A stretch of DNA of 54,742 nt, taken from Fimbriimonadaceae bacterium (GTDB lineage Bacteria > Armatimonadota > Fimbriimonadia > Fimbriimonadales > Fimbriimonadaceae). The DNA lies in assembly GCA_019694835.1 (NCBI GenBank), contig JAIBBE010000127.1:1-54742 (forward strand), written 5' to 3'. Numbering within the stretch: the first letter of the stretch is position 1; every line of letters begins with the position of its first letter. The position numbers and the translations under genes are program-made. The notes beneath the pieces are model-generated. The model was not told the DNA's origin. It saw only the letters and a program-made list of their open reading frames with translations, and did no database searches. Below, in pieces: positions 1 through 9,326 of this stretch.

Positions 1-127
1 CGACGATTATTCTATCGTGGGCACTTTGTATCGCGTCGTGCTTCATTCAACGCACCCATCACGCCCAGGATGCTGCTATGCCAGCCAAGGGCTGTTGCAT
101 CTCCACTCGCTGCAGCTACCATTCCGC
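1..127. repeat. Terminal direct repeat, left copy (circular closure)
   Basis: These 127 bases are identical to the last 127 bases of the window (54616-54742). An exact overlap of this length at both contig ends is what a de Bruijn assembler with k=127 leaves when it closes a circle, so I infer a circular molecule of 54,615 bp. The RHS stop codon lies inside the overlap, so the gene order continues unbroken across the join. A true terminal repeat of a linear element is the less likely alternative. Confidence 0.9.
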
Positions 128-3100
128 TACCGACAAGCGGAGCCTCCATGGTGGCAAACGGCGCTACGAAACCTATCGCCAGAGCAGAGCCTAGTTGATG
201 GGTGGGATCTTCTCCGTTCCAAAGGTTTGTAAGAACGGTGCCCGCGCCCGACCCGAAAGCGTTAACTCCAGAGAAGGCAAGCGCTCCAGCAACTCCACCC
301 CCGACCTGAGAAGATGCCCACGGTGCTGCGAACCCAACAACTCCCCCAACAATTGCCCCAATGAATAGTCCCTTGAGACCGCCCTGAATCCCTCGCCCGT
401 TGGATGACCCTGCTATGTACCCTGAAATCCCTCCTGCTACGACGCCAATGATAGCGCCCGGTGTGAGTCCGCTGGGATCCACGAGCGTGGTAGGGTTCTC
501 CCGCGCATACCCATATAAGGTCGTGGATGACCGTATCGGATCCCTCGAAATGAATCGCCCGGTGGCGGCATCGTAGTACCTGGCCCGCAGATATAGCAGG
601 CCATTGCTATCCATCGGCTCGCCCGTGAACCCGAACCTATTCCTGTCGCCCGCTAATGCCGGAGCCGCGGGAACGCCCCATGGGTCGGCGCTGTAGCGCG
701 TGAGTACAATGTTCGGATTGGAAACGCTGACCACACTACCAAGCCCGTCGAACTGATGATGCGTGTCGAGCCCGCCGCCATGCGCCGAAATCAGCCCCTC
801 GCCCCAGAGATTGTTGATGCTCCCGTTTGGCCCGTCCTCGCTCAGCACGACCGGCAACGGCGAAACGGTGTCGTTGACGTATTGATAGGTTCCGCCCGCA
901 GTTTGCGACACGCGGTTTCCATCGCCGTCATACCCATACTGCGTCTCGTATCCGCCGCCCATCATCGAGGCCAGCAGCCCAAGGGCATTCCAGCCGTAAT
1001 CCGTCTTCAATCCCGCAACGGTTTTCGTCAGTTGGTTTCCATTGCCGTCATATGTCAAGGTGGTCGTGCTCGCATTGGCAACATTTAAGCTGAGTGCGCC
1101 GCCGGCTGCTGGAACGGATGCGCCAGGCAAGGCGAGGCTCAGGCGGCAATTGGGATTGCCCTGCGATCCCTCCGTCCAGGGCGTCAGGAATGCTCGGGCC
1201 ACGAATACCGCGATCTGACCCCGCGTGTTCTGGTCGTTGGGGCAGTATTCCGTTGCTGTGCACCCGGTTGTTATTCCAAGCTCCTTGAGCTTTTGAATGT
1301 AGCGGAAGAAGATGTTCGTTCCTGGCGTATCGCCAAAGTAAGGAGCGGTGCGGTAGGCGAAGTTATCCCCGAGCTTAGCGCGGACAATGAACACCGCGAT
1401 CTGCCCGCGCGTCACGCTCTCACTCGGGCAATAGGTTGTGGCCGTGCAGCCCGAGGTGATGCCGAGATCCTTCATCTTTTGGATGTACTTAAAAAACTGA
1501 TGCGTTGTCGGAACATCCGTAAAGTGGGGCGTTGCCGTGAAGGTGAAGTTGTCACCGTAAAGGCCGCGGATGATGAACACCGCCATCTCGGCACGTGTTG
1601 TTGCCCGGTCAGGGCAATAGGTATCGGCGGTGCATATCGGTGCCAGATCCCGGCGTTTGATCAGCGTGATGTGATCGGCAAAGAGGTGCGAGGCCGGAAC
1701 ATCGGTATAAGGCTGGGCAGTAGATGTTCCCTTCTGAAGTACGTGAAACACTTGCCCGGCGACGGTGAGCGAGGTTGTCCGCGGATCAGCGCCAGTATTG
1801 GCGGCTATCGCATAGCTCACGGCGCCGGCATCTGTGCCCGTTCCTCCCGCCGGGATGCTCACCCATGATGTTGCCGTCGGTGATGTGGCTGACCAGGCGC
1901 ATTGCGTGGTGGTCAGCGAGGTTAGTTGATCGGCGGTGTCATAGGTATAGCTGACCTTTGCATCTGGCGCCGTGAGCGTGGTTCTGTTGCTCATCGCATC
2001 ATATGCGTATTGGATGGGCTGAGAACCGGGTGGTGTCCATGAAGTCAGCCGGTAAAGCGCATCATAGCCATACTGATGCTCGCTGCCGTTTGCGAGCTTC
2101 ATCGTGGTCCGATTACCGACGCTGTCAAGCGTATAGGCAAAGGACGATGTGACTACTCCACCCAGCTTGTTCGTCACGCCAGTGAGGCGTCCCGCGCTGT
2201 CGTAACCGTAATCGACAACCGCGTTATTTGCAGGTGTGGAAGCAATGGTCACCCGCCCGGCGGCATCGCGCGTGTAGCTGATCACCTGATTGTTCCAGGC
2301 CGTGACGCTAGCCAACTGATTGAGGGCATCAAACGCCTGCTGTGCCACCTTTCCATCCGGGTAGGTGATCTTCGTGCGATTGCCGACGCTGTCATATTCG
2401 TTCTTCACGACCTTTCCGTCCGGAGTCGTCACGGAGGTTATCCGATTAAGAGCATCCACCGCGTAGGCCGTTGTGCCCCGCGCGTCCACCATCGTCAGCC
2501 TGTTACCCTCGGCATCGAGGGTGAAGCTGACATTCTTGCCGTCCCACAACGTGACTGAAGTTCGGCGATTCAGCGCGTCATAGCCAAACCTGTTCGTCTT
2601 GCCGTTGCCGTCAACCTGGCTGGTGATGTTGCCGGTCAGATCGTAGTTGTTGGTAACGACAGTCTTCTGCAACGGATCACGAACACTCTTCAGGCGACGC
2701 ATGTTGTCGAAGACAAACGTTGTAACATTCCCTTTCGCATCTGTGATTGAAGAAAGATCGGTATTCGCGTCATAGGTATAACGCGTGATGCCACCTGCGG
2801 CGTTTGTAACTTGGCTTATCTTATCCGTGGAATCGTACGTGTACTGCGTGGCTCTTCCATTCGCGTCGGTCTCTCGGGTGAGATTGCCGTTCGGATCATA
2901 GGCTCTAGTTGCCGTGTTACCGAGCGGATCTTTGAGGCTAAGCAGGCGGTCATTGAGATCATAGGTGTAGGTCCAGATGCCACCGGTTTGGTCCTTGATC
3001 GTGAGCATCCGGCCAGCCGCATCAAAGGTTCTGTCAATCACGCCGCCGCGCCCATCCGTGATCTTGATACGGTTGCCTGCCGCGTCATAGGAGAAAGTGG

Positions 3101-5765
3101 TCGTTATCCCTCGGGCGTTCCTGAGCGTGAGCATTTGACCGGCTGTATCGTAGGTCATCGTCGTGACGCCACCGGCTGCATCAGTGACCGTGAGCAGGTT
3201 TCCCTTGGTGTCGTAAGCCAAGCTGATCACGCGAGCCAAGCGGTCGGTGATGCGGGTCAGATTGTTCGTGGCGTCAAAGGCGAAGGTTGCTGTCTTCCCG
3301 GCCGCATCCGTAACTCCGGTGGTGTTTCCGGCCGCATCAAACGTGTAACTGGTTGCGCGGCCGAGCGGATCGGTCACCTTCGTTTTGAGGTTGTTGGCAT
3401 CGTACGTATTGCTGGTTATCCCGCCGTCAGCATTAATGACCTGAACGAGCCGCAGATCCCCGTCATGGACATGCTTGGTGATATTGCCGAGCGGGTCGGT
3501 GATGGTTGTCGTTCCCGTGTTTGGCGTGTTGTAGGCGAGCGTAGTCACGTGCCCGCGCGCATTGCGTTGCGAGATGACCCGGCCCTGGCTGTCATAGGTG
3601 TTCTGGAGGTAGACGTTCCCCCGTGGGTCCGTCGCGGTCAGCATGCGGCCTGCGCTGTCGTAGGTATAGCCGGTGATGCCGCCAAGTGCATCGCGGAAAG
3701 AGATCAGGTTGCCGGAGCCGTCATAGCTGTACTGCAAGGTCCTGTTCAAAGGGGTGGTAATGAAGATGATCCGATTGGAGGCGTCATAGTTGAACGCGAT
3801 CGTACGGCCAGAGCTATCTACCACCGAGGAGAGCCGCCCGGTCCCGTCATAGCTCAATGTCTGGGTATTTCCGTTCCGGTCGGCAATGCTGAGCAGCCTG
3901 CCAAACGACGAGAAATTGAGCCTGGTCTGGTTCTTTCGCGTGAGCGTGAACGTGCCGTCGCTGTTCTTTTGTAGTCTGTCAAAAATGCCCTTGGTCTGCG
4001 GCGTGTATACGCCGCCAGCGCTGCCCGTGAAAGTCACCCCCTGGCCATCCACTTCCTTGATCGTGATCGTATTGGCAGATTCGCTCAGCGTGACGTTCAG
4101 GGAATGCGTCCAGCCCTTGCCGAGCGGGCCGCTGTAAGGATCGGCGCTGTTATAAAACCGCGTGAACGCGAAACCAAGCCCTTTGCCCGGCAGCGCGAGA
4201 TCGGTGTGGGAGGTGTAGTAGTTACCCGTCGCCGTATTGATCGGCTCTGCAGAGCTTCCTGCCGGGTTGCTAGGTCCACCCGGAGCCCCCAATGAATTGT
4301 ACGGAATAGGGCCGGTCGTAGCCGACACGGTCAAAGTTACGGGCACGGAGACGCTATTGGCGGCGTCCGGTGATGAGACTAATATCGAGGTCGTATACAC
4401 ACCGGCAGCCAAGCTGTTCGGGCGCATCGAAACCTGAAGGTTTGTTGGTGTCGTCGCGTCGCCCGGTTCCACGGCAAGCCAACTTATTGCGCCGGGTGAT
4501 GGATTGGCAGCGAACCGAATGGGTGACCCGTCGTTGCTGGAGATTGCCAGAGATCTTGGCCCAGCCTCGGAAGAAAACTGAAGGCTTGATGGCGAAACAA
4601 GGAGTTGCGGGCGTGAAACTGTCAGCGTAACCGGTACAGAAAGCTGCGGATTGCTGGTTTGCGATGACGAGATCAGAATACTTCCGTTGTAGACGCCTGG
4701 CTGCAGGTTGGGCGAGACGGAAATCTGAAGGCCTCTCGGGGTTGTTCCACTTGATGGCTGTATAAAAAGCCAGTTGCTCGCTCCTGCCGAGACCGATGTA
4801 CTGAACAAAACAGGCGAGCCGCTGCTTGAAACGTTGATCTGCTGCGATGCGATGGGCCCTATTGTTGAGGTGAAGTAGTTGAAGGACAAGCTTCCGGGCG
4901 CGACGGTGAGTTGCGGCAAAAGCGGAAGGTAGCTGCCGGTGAAGGTGATCGTGCCGCCAACTGCAAGCGTTCTAGTTTCGCTCGGCGGCGTGGCATAGCC
5001 GGGGACAGCTCCATACGTGATCGTGTAGTTACCAGGAGGTGCATTGGGCTGGGTGAACGACGTGCCGTTGCCGGAATATGTGGCTGGTCCACTCACCACA
5101 AATGATGCGGCTGGGATATTTGTTGAGACACTGATGGTTGATGTCGCGACGATCTCAACGACCAATTGCCCCTGTATGTGAACGTTGCCGAATTGTGTAG
5201 AGACATCGGAGAATCCTCCCATGGCGAAGTCAAAGTGGGCTGGTTGCGGTATAGATCCCAAAGCTCCGAAAGAGTCTGAACCCATGACCGAGCGCGGATC
5301 GAGGCTAACCGATTGTTGACATGTTGGCGTACCTGAGCCACAGGCAAATGTATTTGCGGAGCCGAAGGTCCACAGACCGTCTGAAGAAGGAAAGTAGTTC
5401 GCTAACACGTTTACAAATACTCGCACGCCTACACTTGCACCAATGTTGCTGTTAAATTGTGAGTTAACTGTGACTATTGCGGGCGCAAACGTGACCATGG
5501 CGGTTCCACCGAGTATGCGGCAGGCGTTAACGAAACAAGCAGCTGGGCTAACCGGAAAATTTGGGGGCAATAGAAAAGTAATCGGCTTGTCGATGGCGGT
5601 AGTTGCATCTCGGTTCGTGAGCAAGCGAGGAGAGCCACTGTCAGCTGAGAAGAGAATGGTAAACTGCTCTGCCTGCACAAACACCGGCGCAGCCAGGAAG
5701 AGAAGTGCAAACAGAACCAATCTTGGTCGAATCCTGCTCATTTGCTTGTGGTCCAATTGAGACAA
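12..5765 (-). CDS. Secreted RHS-repeat protein with nested BACON and SLH-like domains
   Basis: A 1,917-residue exported giant. Domain order: signal peptide (about 1-33, ending near VQAEQ); an unknown region to about 230; two related beta-sandwich (BACON/Ig-like) modules at about 280-490; RHS/YD repeats from about 530; an insertion of one BACON-like module plus three SLH-like repeats (about 1290-1520, each with a TRAEMAVF/TRGQIAVF-type core); resumed RHS; the conserved RHS core ending LVDPSGL at about 1762; and a 155-residue Gly/Ala-rich hydrophobic tip. RHS repeats in known proteins form a cocoon that encloses a C-terminal toxin; this tip matches no toxin I recognise and has glycine-zipper character. 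The start is TTG at 5765 with GGGA seven bases upstream; an in-frame ATG at 5741 also gives a signal peptide. No immunity-like gene follows. Confidence 0.9.
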   Translation of the reverse strand: MSQLDHKQMSRIRPRLVLFALLFLAAPVFVQAEQFTILFSADSGSPRLLTNRDATTAIDKPITFLLPPNFPVSPAACFVNACRILGGTAMVTFAPAIVTVNSQFNSNIGASVGVRVFVNVLANYFPSSDGLWTFGSANTFACGSGTPTCQQSVSLDPRSVMGSDSFGALGSIPQPAHFDFAMGGFSDVSTQFGNVHIQGQLVVEIVATSTISVSTNIPAASFVVSGPATYSGNGTSFTQPNAPPGNYTITYGAVPGYATPPSETRTLAVGGTITFTGSYLPLLPQLTVAPGSLSFNYFTSTIGPIASQQINVSSSGSPVLFSTSVSAGASNWLFIQPSSGTTPRGLQISVSPNLQPGVYNGSILISSSQTSNPQLSVPVTLTVSRPQLLVSPSSLQFSSEAGPRSLAISSNDGSPIRFAANPSPGAISWLAVEPGDATTPTNLQVSMRPNSLAAGVYTTSILVSSPDAANSVSVPVTLTVSATTGPIPYNSLGAPGGPSNPAGSSAEPINTATGNYYTSHTDLALPGKGLGFAFTRFYNSADPYSGPLGKGWTHSLNVTLSESANTITIKEVDGQGVTFTGSAGGVYTPQTKGIFDRLQKNSDGTFTLTRKNQTRLNFSSFGRLLSIADRNGNTQTLSYDGTGRLSSVVDSSGRTIAFNYDASNRIIFITTPLNRTLQYSYDGSGNLISFRDALGGITGYTYDSAGRMLTATDPRGNVYLQNTYDSQGRVISQRNARGHVTTLAYNTPNTGTTTITDPLGNITKHVHDGDLRLVQVINADGGITSNTYDANNLKTKVTDPLGRATSYTFDAAGNTTGVTDAAGKTATFAFDATNNLTRITDRLARVISLAYDTKGNLLTVTDAAGGVTTMTYDTAGQMLTLRNARGITTTFSYDAAGNRIKITDGRGGVIDRTFDAAGRMLTIKDQTGGIWTYTYDLNDRLLSLKDPLGNTATRAYDPNGNLTRETDANGRATQYTYDSTDKISQVTNAAGGITRYTYDANTDLSSITDAKGNVTTFVFDNMRRLKSVRDPLQKTVVTNNYDLTGNITSQVDGNGKTNRFGYDALNRRTSVTLWDGKNVSFTLDAEGNRLTMVDARGTTAYAVDALNRITSVTTPDGKVVKNEYDSVGNRTKITYPDGKVAQQAFDALNQLASVTAWNNQVISYTRDAAGRVTIASTPANNAVVDYGYDSAGRLTGVTNKLGGVVTSSFAYTLDSVGNRTTMKLANGSEHQYGYDALYRLTSWTPPGSQPIQYAYDAMSNRTTLTAPDAKVSYTYDTADQLTSLTTTQCAWSATSPTATSWVSIPAGGTGTDAGAVSYAIAANTGADPRTTSLTVAGQVFHVLQKGTSTAQPYTDVPASHLFADHITLIKRRDLAPICTADTYCPDRATTRAEMAVFIIRGLYGDNFTFTATPHFTDVPTTHQFFKYIQKMKDLGITSGCTATTYCPSESVTRGQIAVFIVRAKLGDNFAYRTAPYFGDTPGTNIFFRYIQKLKELGITTGCTATEYCPNDQNTRGQIAVFVARAFLTPWTEGSQGNPNCRLSLALPGASVPAAGGALSLNVANASTTTLTYDGNGNQLTKTVAGLKTDYGWNALGLLASMMGGGYETQYGYDGDGNRVSQTAGGTYQYVNDTVSPLPVVLSEDGPNGSINNLWGEGLISAHGGGLDTHHQFDGLGSVVSVSNPNIVLTRYSADPWGVPAAPALAGDRNRFGFTGEPMDSNGLLYLRARYYDAATGRFISRDPIRSSTTLYGYARENPTTLVDPSGLTPGAIIGVVAGGISGYIAGSSNGRGIQGGLKGLFIGAIVGGVVGFAAPWASSQVGGGVAGALAFSGVNAFGSGAGTVLTNLWNGEDPTHQLGSALAIGFVAPFATMEAPLVGSGMVAAASGDATALGWHSSILGVMGALNEARRDTKCPR
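4851..5027. repeat. 177-bp segment shared with the M15 peptidase gene
   Basis: This stretch of the RHS gene aligns without gaps, with only scattered mismatches, to 13461-13637 in the M15 peptidase gene. It encodes the linker ending in the YAGTITFTGSYLPLLPQLT-type segment and the start of the first beta-sandwich. Weaker similarity continues through both beta-sandwich modules. The likely origin is duplication or domain shuffling on this replicon. Confidence 0.8.
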
Positions 5766-5975
5766 TAGCGTATCCCTGACAACCTATGCTCATGAAACCG
5801 CGTGGCGACGGAAGAGGTTGATCGAGTGCGGCGCTCGCTCCGCACTCGCTGGTTCTTCCCTACCGCCCGGTGGTAGTGTCACTGTTCGCCCCGAGATCCA
5901 GGGACCCATTCGCCATCCATCATTCGTGAAGCGTTGCCAGCAATGATCCCGGACCCCCCCGCGGTGGATGTGATT

Positions 5976-6105
5976 GCCGGCGGCCTAACTGGCTACGTGC
6001 CGCCAAGGCGGAAGCAAACGGTGGGACCGCCGCCGCGGAACGGAAGCCACACGCAGTGAAGGCGACACCGAAGAAGGCGAAGAGGCGCCAGATGAGCGCG
6101 GAGGG
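5976..6105 (+). pseudogene. AT-hook small gene, remnant copy 1
   Basis: Read in one frame this encodes NWLRAAKAEANG, then ERKPHAVKATPKKAK, then RRQMSAEG, matching the middle of the complete copy at 10096-10470. It has no start codon, lacks the first 40 or so residues, and diverges after the codons for SAEG. The similarity begins in the GC-rich AT-hook codons. Bases 5766-5975, between the RHS gene and this remnant, hold no gene I can recognise. Confidence 0.7.
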
Positions 6106-6233
6106 ATCAGCGCAAGGCTACTGCATCGCGGAGAGACTAACGCCCCTGGCGCCCCACAAGGGTTCCGGGGGCGTTTGTCTATGAACCCTTGGGGCGTCTT
6201 GACTTGGGTGGCTTCGTTTCGGGATGCTCGAAC

Positions 6234-7367
6234 ATGGAAAATCCCAACCCTGAACATCTTCGTGTTTTGCACCAGGGAGTAACCGCATGGAATGCATGGC
6301 GTCGGATGATGAGAAGAAGCGTTTGGGATCATTGGGAGAGGCCGATGCTTCGCGGTGCAAGCCTCATCAAGATGGACCTCCGCGGGGCGGACCTCTACGA
6401 GGCGGACCTTACTGGGGCGAAGCTCGTCGAGGCGGATCTGGGTAGGGCGAACCTCCTCAAGGCTGACCTTCGCGAAGCGGACCTCTATGACGCGAACCTC
6501 CGCGGGGCAAACCTCCGCGACGCCACGCTGGTCGAGGCAAACCTCAGTGAAGCAGACCTCCGGGACGCCATGTTGGTAGAGGCGAACCTGAACGTCGCAA
6601 ATCTCCAAGGGGCGCACCTACGTGGAGCAAACCTCTATCGGGCCTGTTTAATCGGTGCTGACCTAACTCACGCCGAGACCGGTGGGACCTTGTTCTCCGA
6701 CCTTGATCTGAGCGCCGCAAAGGGGTTAGACACAGTGCATCACTGGGGCCCATCCACTCTTGGAATTGACACTCTCTATAGGTCAAAAGGACGTATTTCA
6801 GAAGTGTTCCTGCGCGGTGTCGGTATGGAAGAGAATCTGATTACCTATATACCCGCGCTGTTTGCTCAGTCCAGCCAGTATTATTCTTGCTTCATCAGCT
6901 ACAGCTGGGCCGATAAGGCATTTGCGCGGCAATTGCACGATACCCTCCAGAGCCGAGGCATCCGCTGCTGGTTGGATGAAAAGCAGATGCTTCCCGGCGA
7001 CGACCAGCATGAGCAGATAGATCGTGGCATTCGACTCTGAGATAAGGTACTACTGTGCTGTTCGGAAAAGTCGCTGACGAGTTGGTGGTGCGATAACGAG
7101 ATCGAAACGGCGTTCAAGAAGGAGCGGGACCTGATGAAAGCACGTGGGAAGAAGGTGCTCGCGCTCATTCCGCTCGACCTGGACAAGCATCTCTTCAGTA
7201 CTTTGTGCACGAACGGCAAGGCGACGCAGATCCGCTCGCGAATAGCCGCCGATTTCACGGGCTGGGATACGACACCGGGGAAGTTCGAGGAGCAGGTCGA
7301 GCTCGTGATTCGCGCTCTGAGGGCAGATGACGGCGGACGTGAGGCCCCGCCGCCGTCCCTCTTGTGA
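6234..7367 (+). pseudogene. Pentapeptide-repeat/TIR-domain gene with one in-frame TGA
   Basis: The N-terminal half is a pentapeptide-repeat solenoid (A-D/N-L-X-X repeats such as LRGADLYEADL) from about residue 40 to 165. The C-terminal half is a TIR domain beginning FISYSWADKAFARQL. The reading frame meets a TGA at 7038-7040 and then continues without a shift through [16 protein letters not shown] and the likely catalytic Glu in CDNEIETAF to 7367. The TGA sits where related TIR proteins have Trp (IRLWDKVLL), so a single TGG-to-TGA change explains it. TIR domains of this kind can cleave NAD or act as adaptors; which applies here is unknown. I chose ATG 6234 over an upstream TTG at 6189 because relatives begin near ENPNPEHL. 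Without read-through the product stops at 268 residues, before the catalytic half. Confidence 0.8.
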
Positions 7368-7386
7368 TGGAACCTTCCTAAGGTGA

Positions 7387-7638
7387 CCCAACTGGCTGCG
7401 TGCCGCCCAGGCTCAGGCCAACGGCGACACCGACGCTGCCGCGGAACGAAAGCCGCGCGCGGTCAAGGCCGCGCCGCCGAAAGCGAAGAAGCGCCAGATG
7501 AGCGCCGAGGGCAAGCTCGCGATCCAGGTGGGCGTGGCGCTACGGCAGTGGAAGGCGGCGAATCCGGAGGCGGGTGAGGAGGACGTGGCGAAGCAGCGGG
7601 AGAAGATTCGGCAGCAGTTGGTGCGGAAGGTGTCGTGA
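7387..7638 (+). pseudogene. AT-hook small gene, remnant copy 2 (5' truncated)
   Basis: An open frame from PNWLRAAQAQANG through KKRQMSAEGKLAIQVGVAL to a natural TGA corresponds to residues 45 to the end of the complete copy. A TGA immediately precedes it and no start codon is in frame at the 5' end. It begins 20 bp after the TIR gene stop. The 3' flank (GTGAGGGAAGGGAAG) is shared with the copy at 14595-14948, so the duplicated unit extends past the stop. Bases 7639-7905 contain only a doubtful 63-codon minus-strand frame (7661-7852). Confidence 0.75.
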
Positions 7639-7905
7639 GGGAAGGGAAGCGGTAGACGGCTTAGCGCCGCACTTCCAGCCCGTCCGCCACTGCAAGATAG
7701 GCCAAATTCTTGGCCGTTTGCGGTTCGTTGTGCTTCGACGCCATTAGCGATGGTATGCAGCTAGGGTACTGTGGCTGAGAGCGATGATTCTCTAAGGTAA
7801 GGGCGAGGTTGCGAGGCAAGCGGGACAAGAAGTCGTGGGTGAGCCTCAGCATTGTGATCGTGCTAGTCAGAAACGGACGAGCTGCAAGATGTAGCGTGCA
7901 ATACT

Positions 7906-8910
7906 ATGCAGATGGCCGCACGGAAACGAATTAAGCGCAGTATCGAGACTGAGGTATTGGTGCGTAGCCTGCGAAGGTGTTGTCTCTGTTTTCACCTAGA
8001 TTGTGACATCACAGAGAAAGAAGGTCAGATCGCCCATCTTGATCATGATCCTGGAAACGGCGTGGAAGATAATCTAGCATTCTTATGTTTGCGGCACCAT
8101 AGTCTGTATGACTCTCGGACAAGTCAGCGTAAGGGCTACACTATGGCAGAGGTGAAAGCAGCCCGACGGGCTTTATACGAAGAGGTTACGCAAAGAATGA
8201 GGTGTGAATGGGTGATAGTGCTAACCGGGCTGTTTGCAGACTTTGATAGACAGCGCGTGGAGACTATCGCCCAGGTGTTAAGGGAGTTACTTAAAGATGC
8301 CAACCTTAGGATAGACCGTGTGGAGTCTGGGTCCGTAAAGCTTATTATCAAAAGCTCGCAGGCTACCTTCGAGATGATGCAGGCGCTATTTCAAGCAGGA
8401 GAGATAGAACAGTTATTAGAGTCGACTGTGTTAAACGTGTATAGCAGAAGCGGAATAGACGTTCTGGATATATCTGTTGTCCCGCCAGCGGTGCCGTCGC
8501 TAATCGCAGACCTCCAGGATGATCATCTTGTTGTGCGTCGAATAAATGCAATCTTCGAATTAGGGAAGTTAGGTCCTTCAGCCTGGGCTGCGATACCTGC
8601 GCTTTGTGACGCGCTCCAAGATGAAACCGTACGAGCCAGTGCAGCGTGGGCATTGAAAAGGATTGGCCCAACTGCCGTGACGGCGTTAATCCAGGTGCTT
8701 CGCCATTCTAATCCTGACCACCAAATTAACGCAAGCTATGCACTCGCACAGATAGGCTCCTCGGCCCGCGATGCCATACCTGATCTCATTGAGAGACTCC
8801 GGACATCTGGTGATGCAATGATACGTGATGCCGCTGCAGAGGCGTTGAAGAAAATCGATACAGACGCTTCCGTAAACCCGATTGGGGTATCGACCCCACT
8901 TAAGCGATAA
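7906..8910 (+). CDS. HNH-type zinc nuclease-like / HEAT-repeat protein
   Basis: Three parts can be seen in 334 residues. Residues 20-95 look like an HNH or related zinc-binding nuclease fold: CCLC, then HLDHDPGN, then FLCLRHHSLYD. Residues 100-180 form a small alpha/beta region with the pattern ESGSVKLIIKSS...LFQAGEIEQLL, which resembles adaptor-like segments in bacterial conflict ATPases; that resemblance is my impression only. Residues 190-320 are HEAT/PBS-lyase-type repeats (AIFELGKLGPSAWAAIPAL, and two or three more). The gene stands alone between AT-hook copies 2 and 3. A nuclease with HEAT repeats could be a defence effector, but no partner is adjacent. There is no strong ribosome-binding site; ATG 7912 is an alternative start. 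Confidence 0.75.
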   Translation: MQMAARKRIKRSIETEVLVRSLRRCCLCFHLDCDITEKEGQIAHLDHDPGNGVEDNLAFLCLRHHSLYDSRTSQRKGYTMAEVKAARRALYEEVTQRMRCEWVIVLTGLFADFDRQRVETIAQVLRELLKDANLRIDRVESGSVKLIIKSSQATFEMMQALFQAGEIEQLLESTVLNVYSRSGIDVLDISVVPPAVPSLIADLQDDHLVVRRINAIFELGKLGPSAWAAIPALCDALQDETVRASAAWALKRIGPTAVTALIQVLRHSNPDHQINASYALAQIGSSARDAIPDLIERLRTSGDAMIRDAAAEALKKIDTDASVNPIGVSTPLKR

Positions 8911-8919
8911 GAGTATCCG

Positions 8920-9300
8920 TTAGCAATCTTGTGTCGCGTCGAAGCCATCCATATCCGAGCCCATGCCCGCTGAAGTCATCTTGGGTGACGGCACGTCATT
9001 CACGGCTCCGGAGAGGCGGTCCAACGCGGCGCGCAAGGAGCACAACCTGCGGTTCGGTTGCGCGAGGCGAGCTTCGCCGAGCGTGTAAAAATGAAATCTC
9101 ATGATACATCTCTGGGCGGCTGTCGCGAGGTCGGCCAGGTCCTTCGCCGTCTGCAGCGCCAGCGCTTCGAGAAACCGCCCGGACCGCAGCATGCTCGCCG
9201 ATAGCGACCGGCCAGCGAGCCATTCGCGCCCACGGTCCGACTCGCCGGAGAACAGGAACGTCCCCGCAACGCGTTCGACAACGATATCCGGCATGGACAT
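8920..9300 (-). CDS. Conserved-looking hypothetical protein
   Basis: A 126-residue protein from ATG 9300 (MSMPDIVVERVAG) with an alpha-helical middle (FLEALALQTAKDLADLATAAQ) followed by basic segments. I do not recognise a family. The longer frame to 9405 is probably not used, because its first residues are a frame-shifted shadow of the upstream gene's 3' end. It lies 26 bp downstream of that gene on the same strand, so the two may be co-transcribed. Composition is protein-like, without the arginine/proline-rich look of shadow frames in this GC-rich region. Confidence 0.5.
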   Translation of the reverse strand: MSMPDIVVERVAGTFLFSGESDRGREWLAGRSLSASMLRSGRFLEALALQTAKDLADLATAAQRCIMRFHFYTLGEARLAQPNRRLCSLRAALDRLSGAVNDVPSPKMTSAGMGSDMDGFDATQDC

Positions 9301-9326
9301 GAAGTGTAGCAACCCCTGTTGCCGGG

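Noticed and set aside
2811..3974. 387-codon + strand frame inside the RHS gene
   Set aside because: It is antisense to regular RHS repeats, which create long open shadow frames; its sequence is repetitive in step with the YD repeats and has no domain.
12..5765. RHS protein as a type VI secretion effector
   Set aside because: It has an N-terminal signal peptide and no PAAR or VgrG domain, and no T6SS genes are nearby.
7038..7040. TGA in the TIR gene as a selenocysteine codon
   Set aside because: The conserved residue there is Trp, not Cys, no SECIS-like hairpin is evident just downstream, and no Sec machinery is on the plasmid.
6234..7367. Pentapeptide repeats as a Qnr-like quinolone-resistance protein
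   Set aside because: The repeat array is short and joined to a TIR domain; Qnr proteins are full-length pentapeptide solenoids without TIR.
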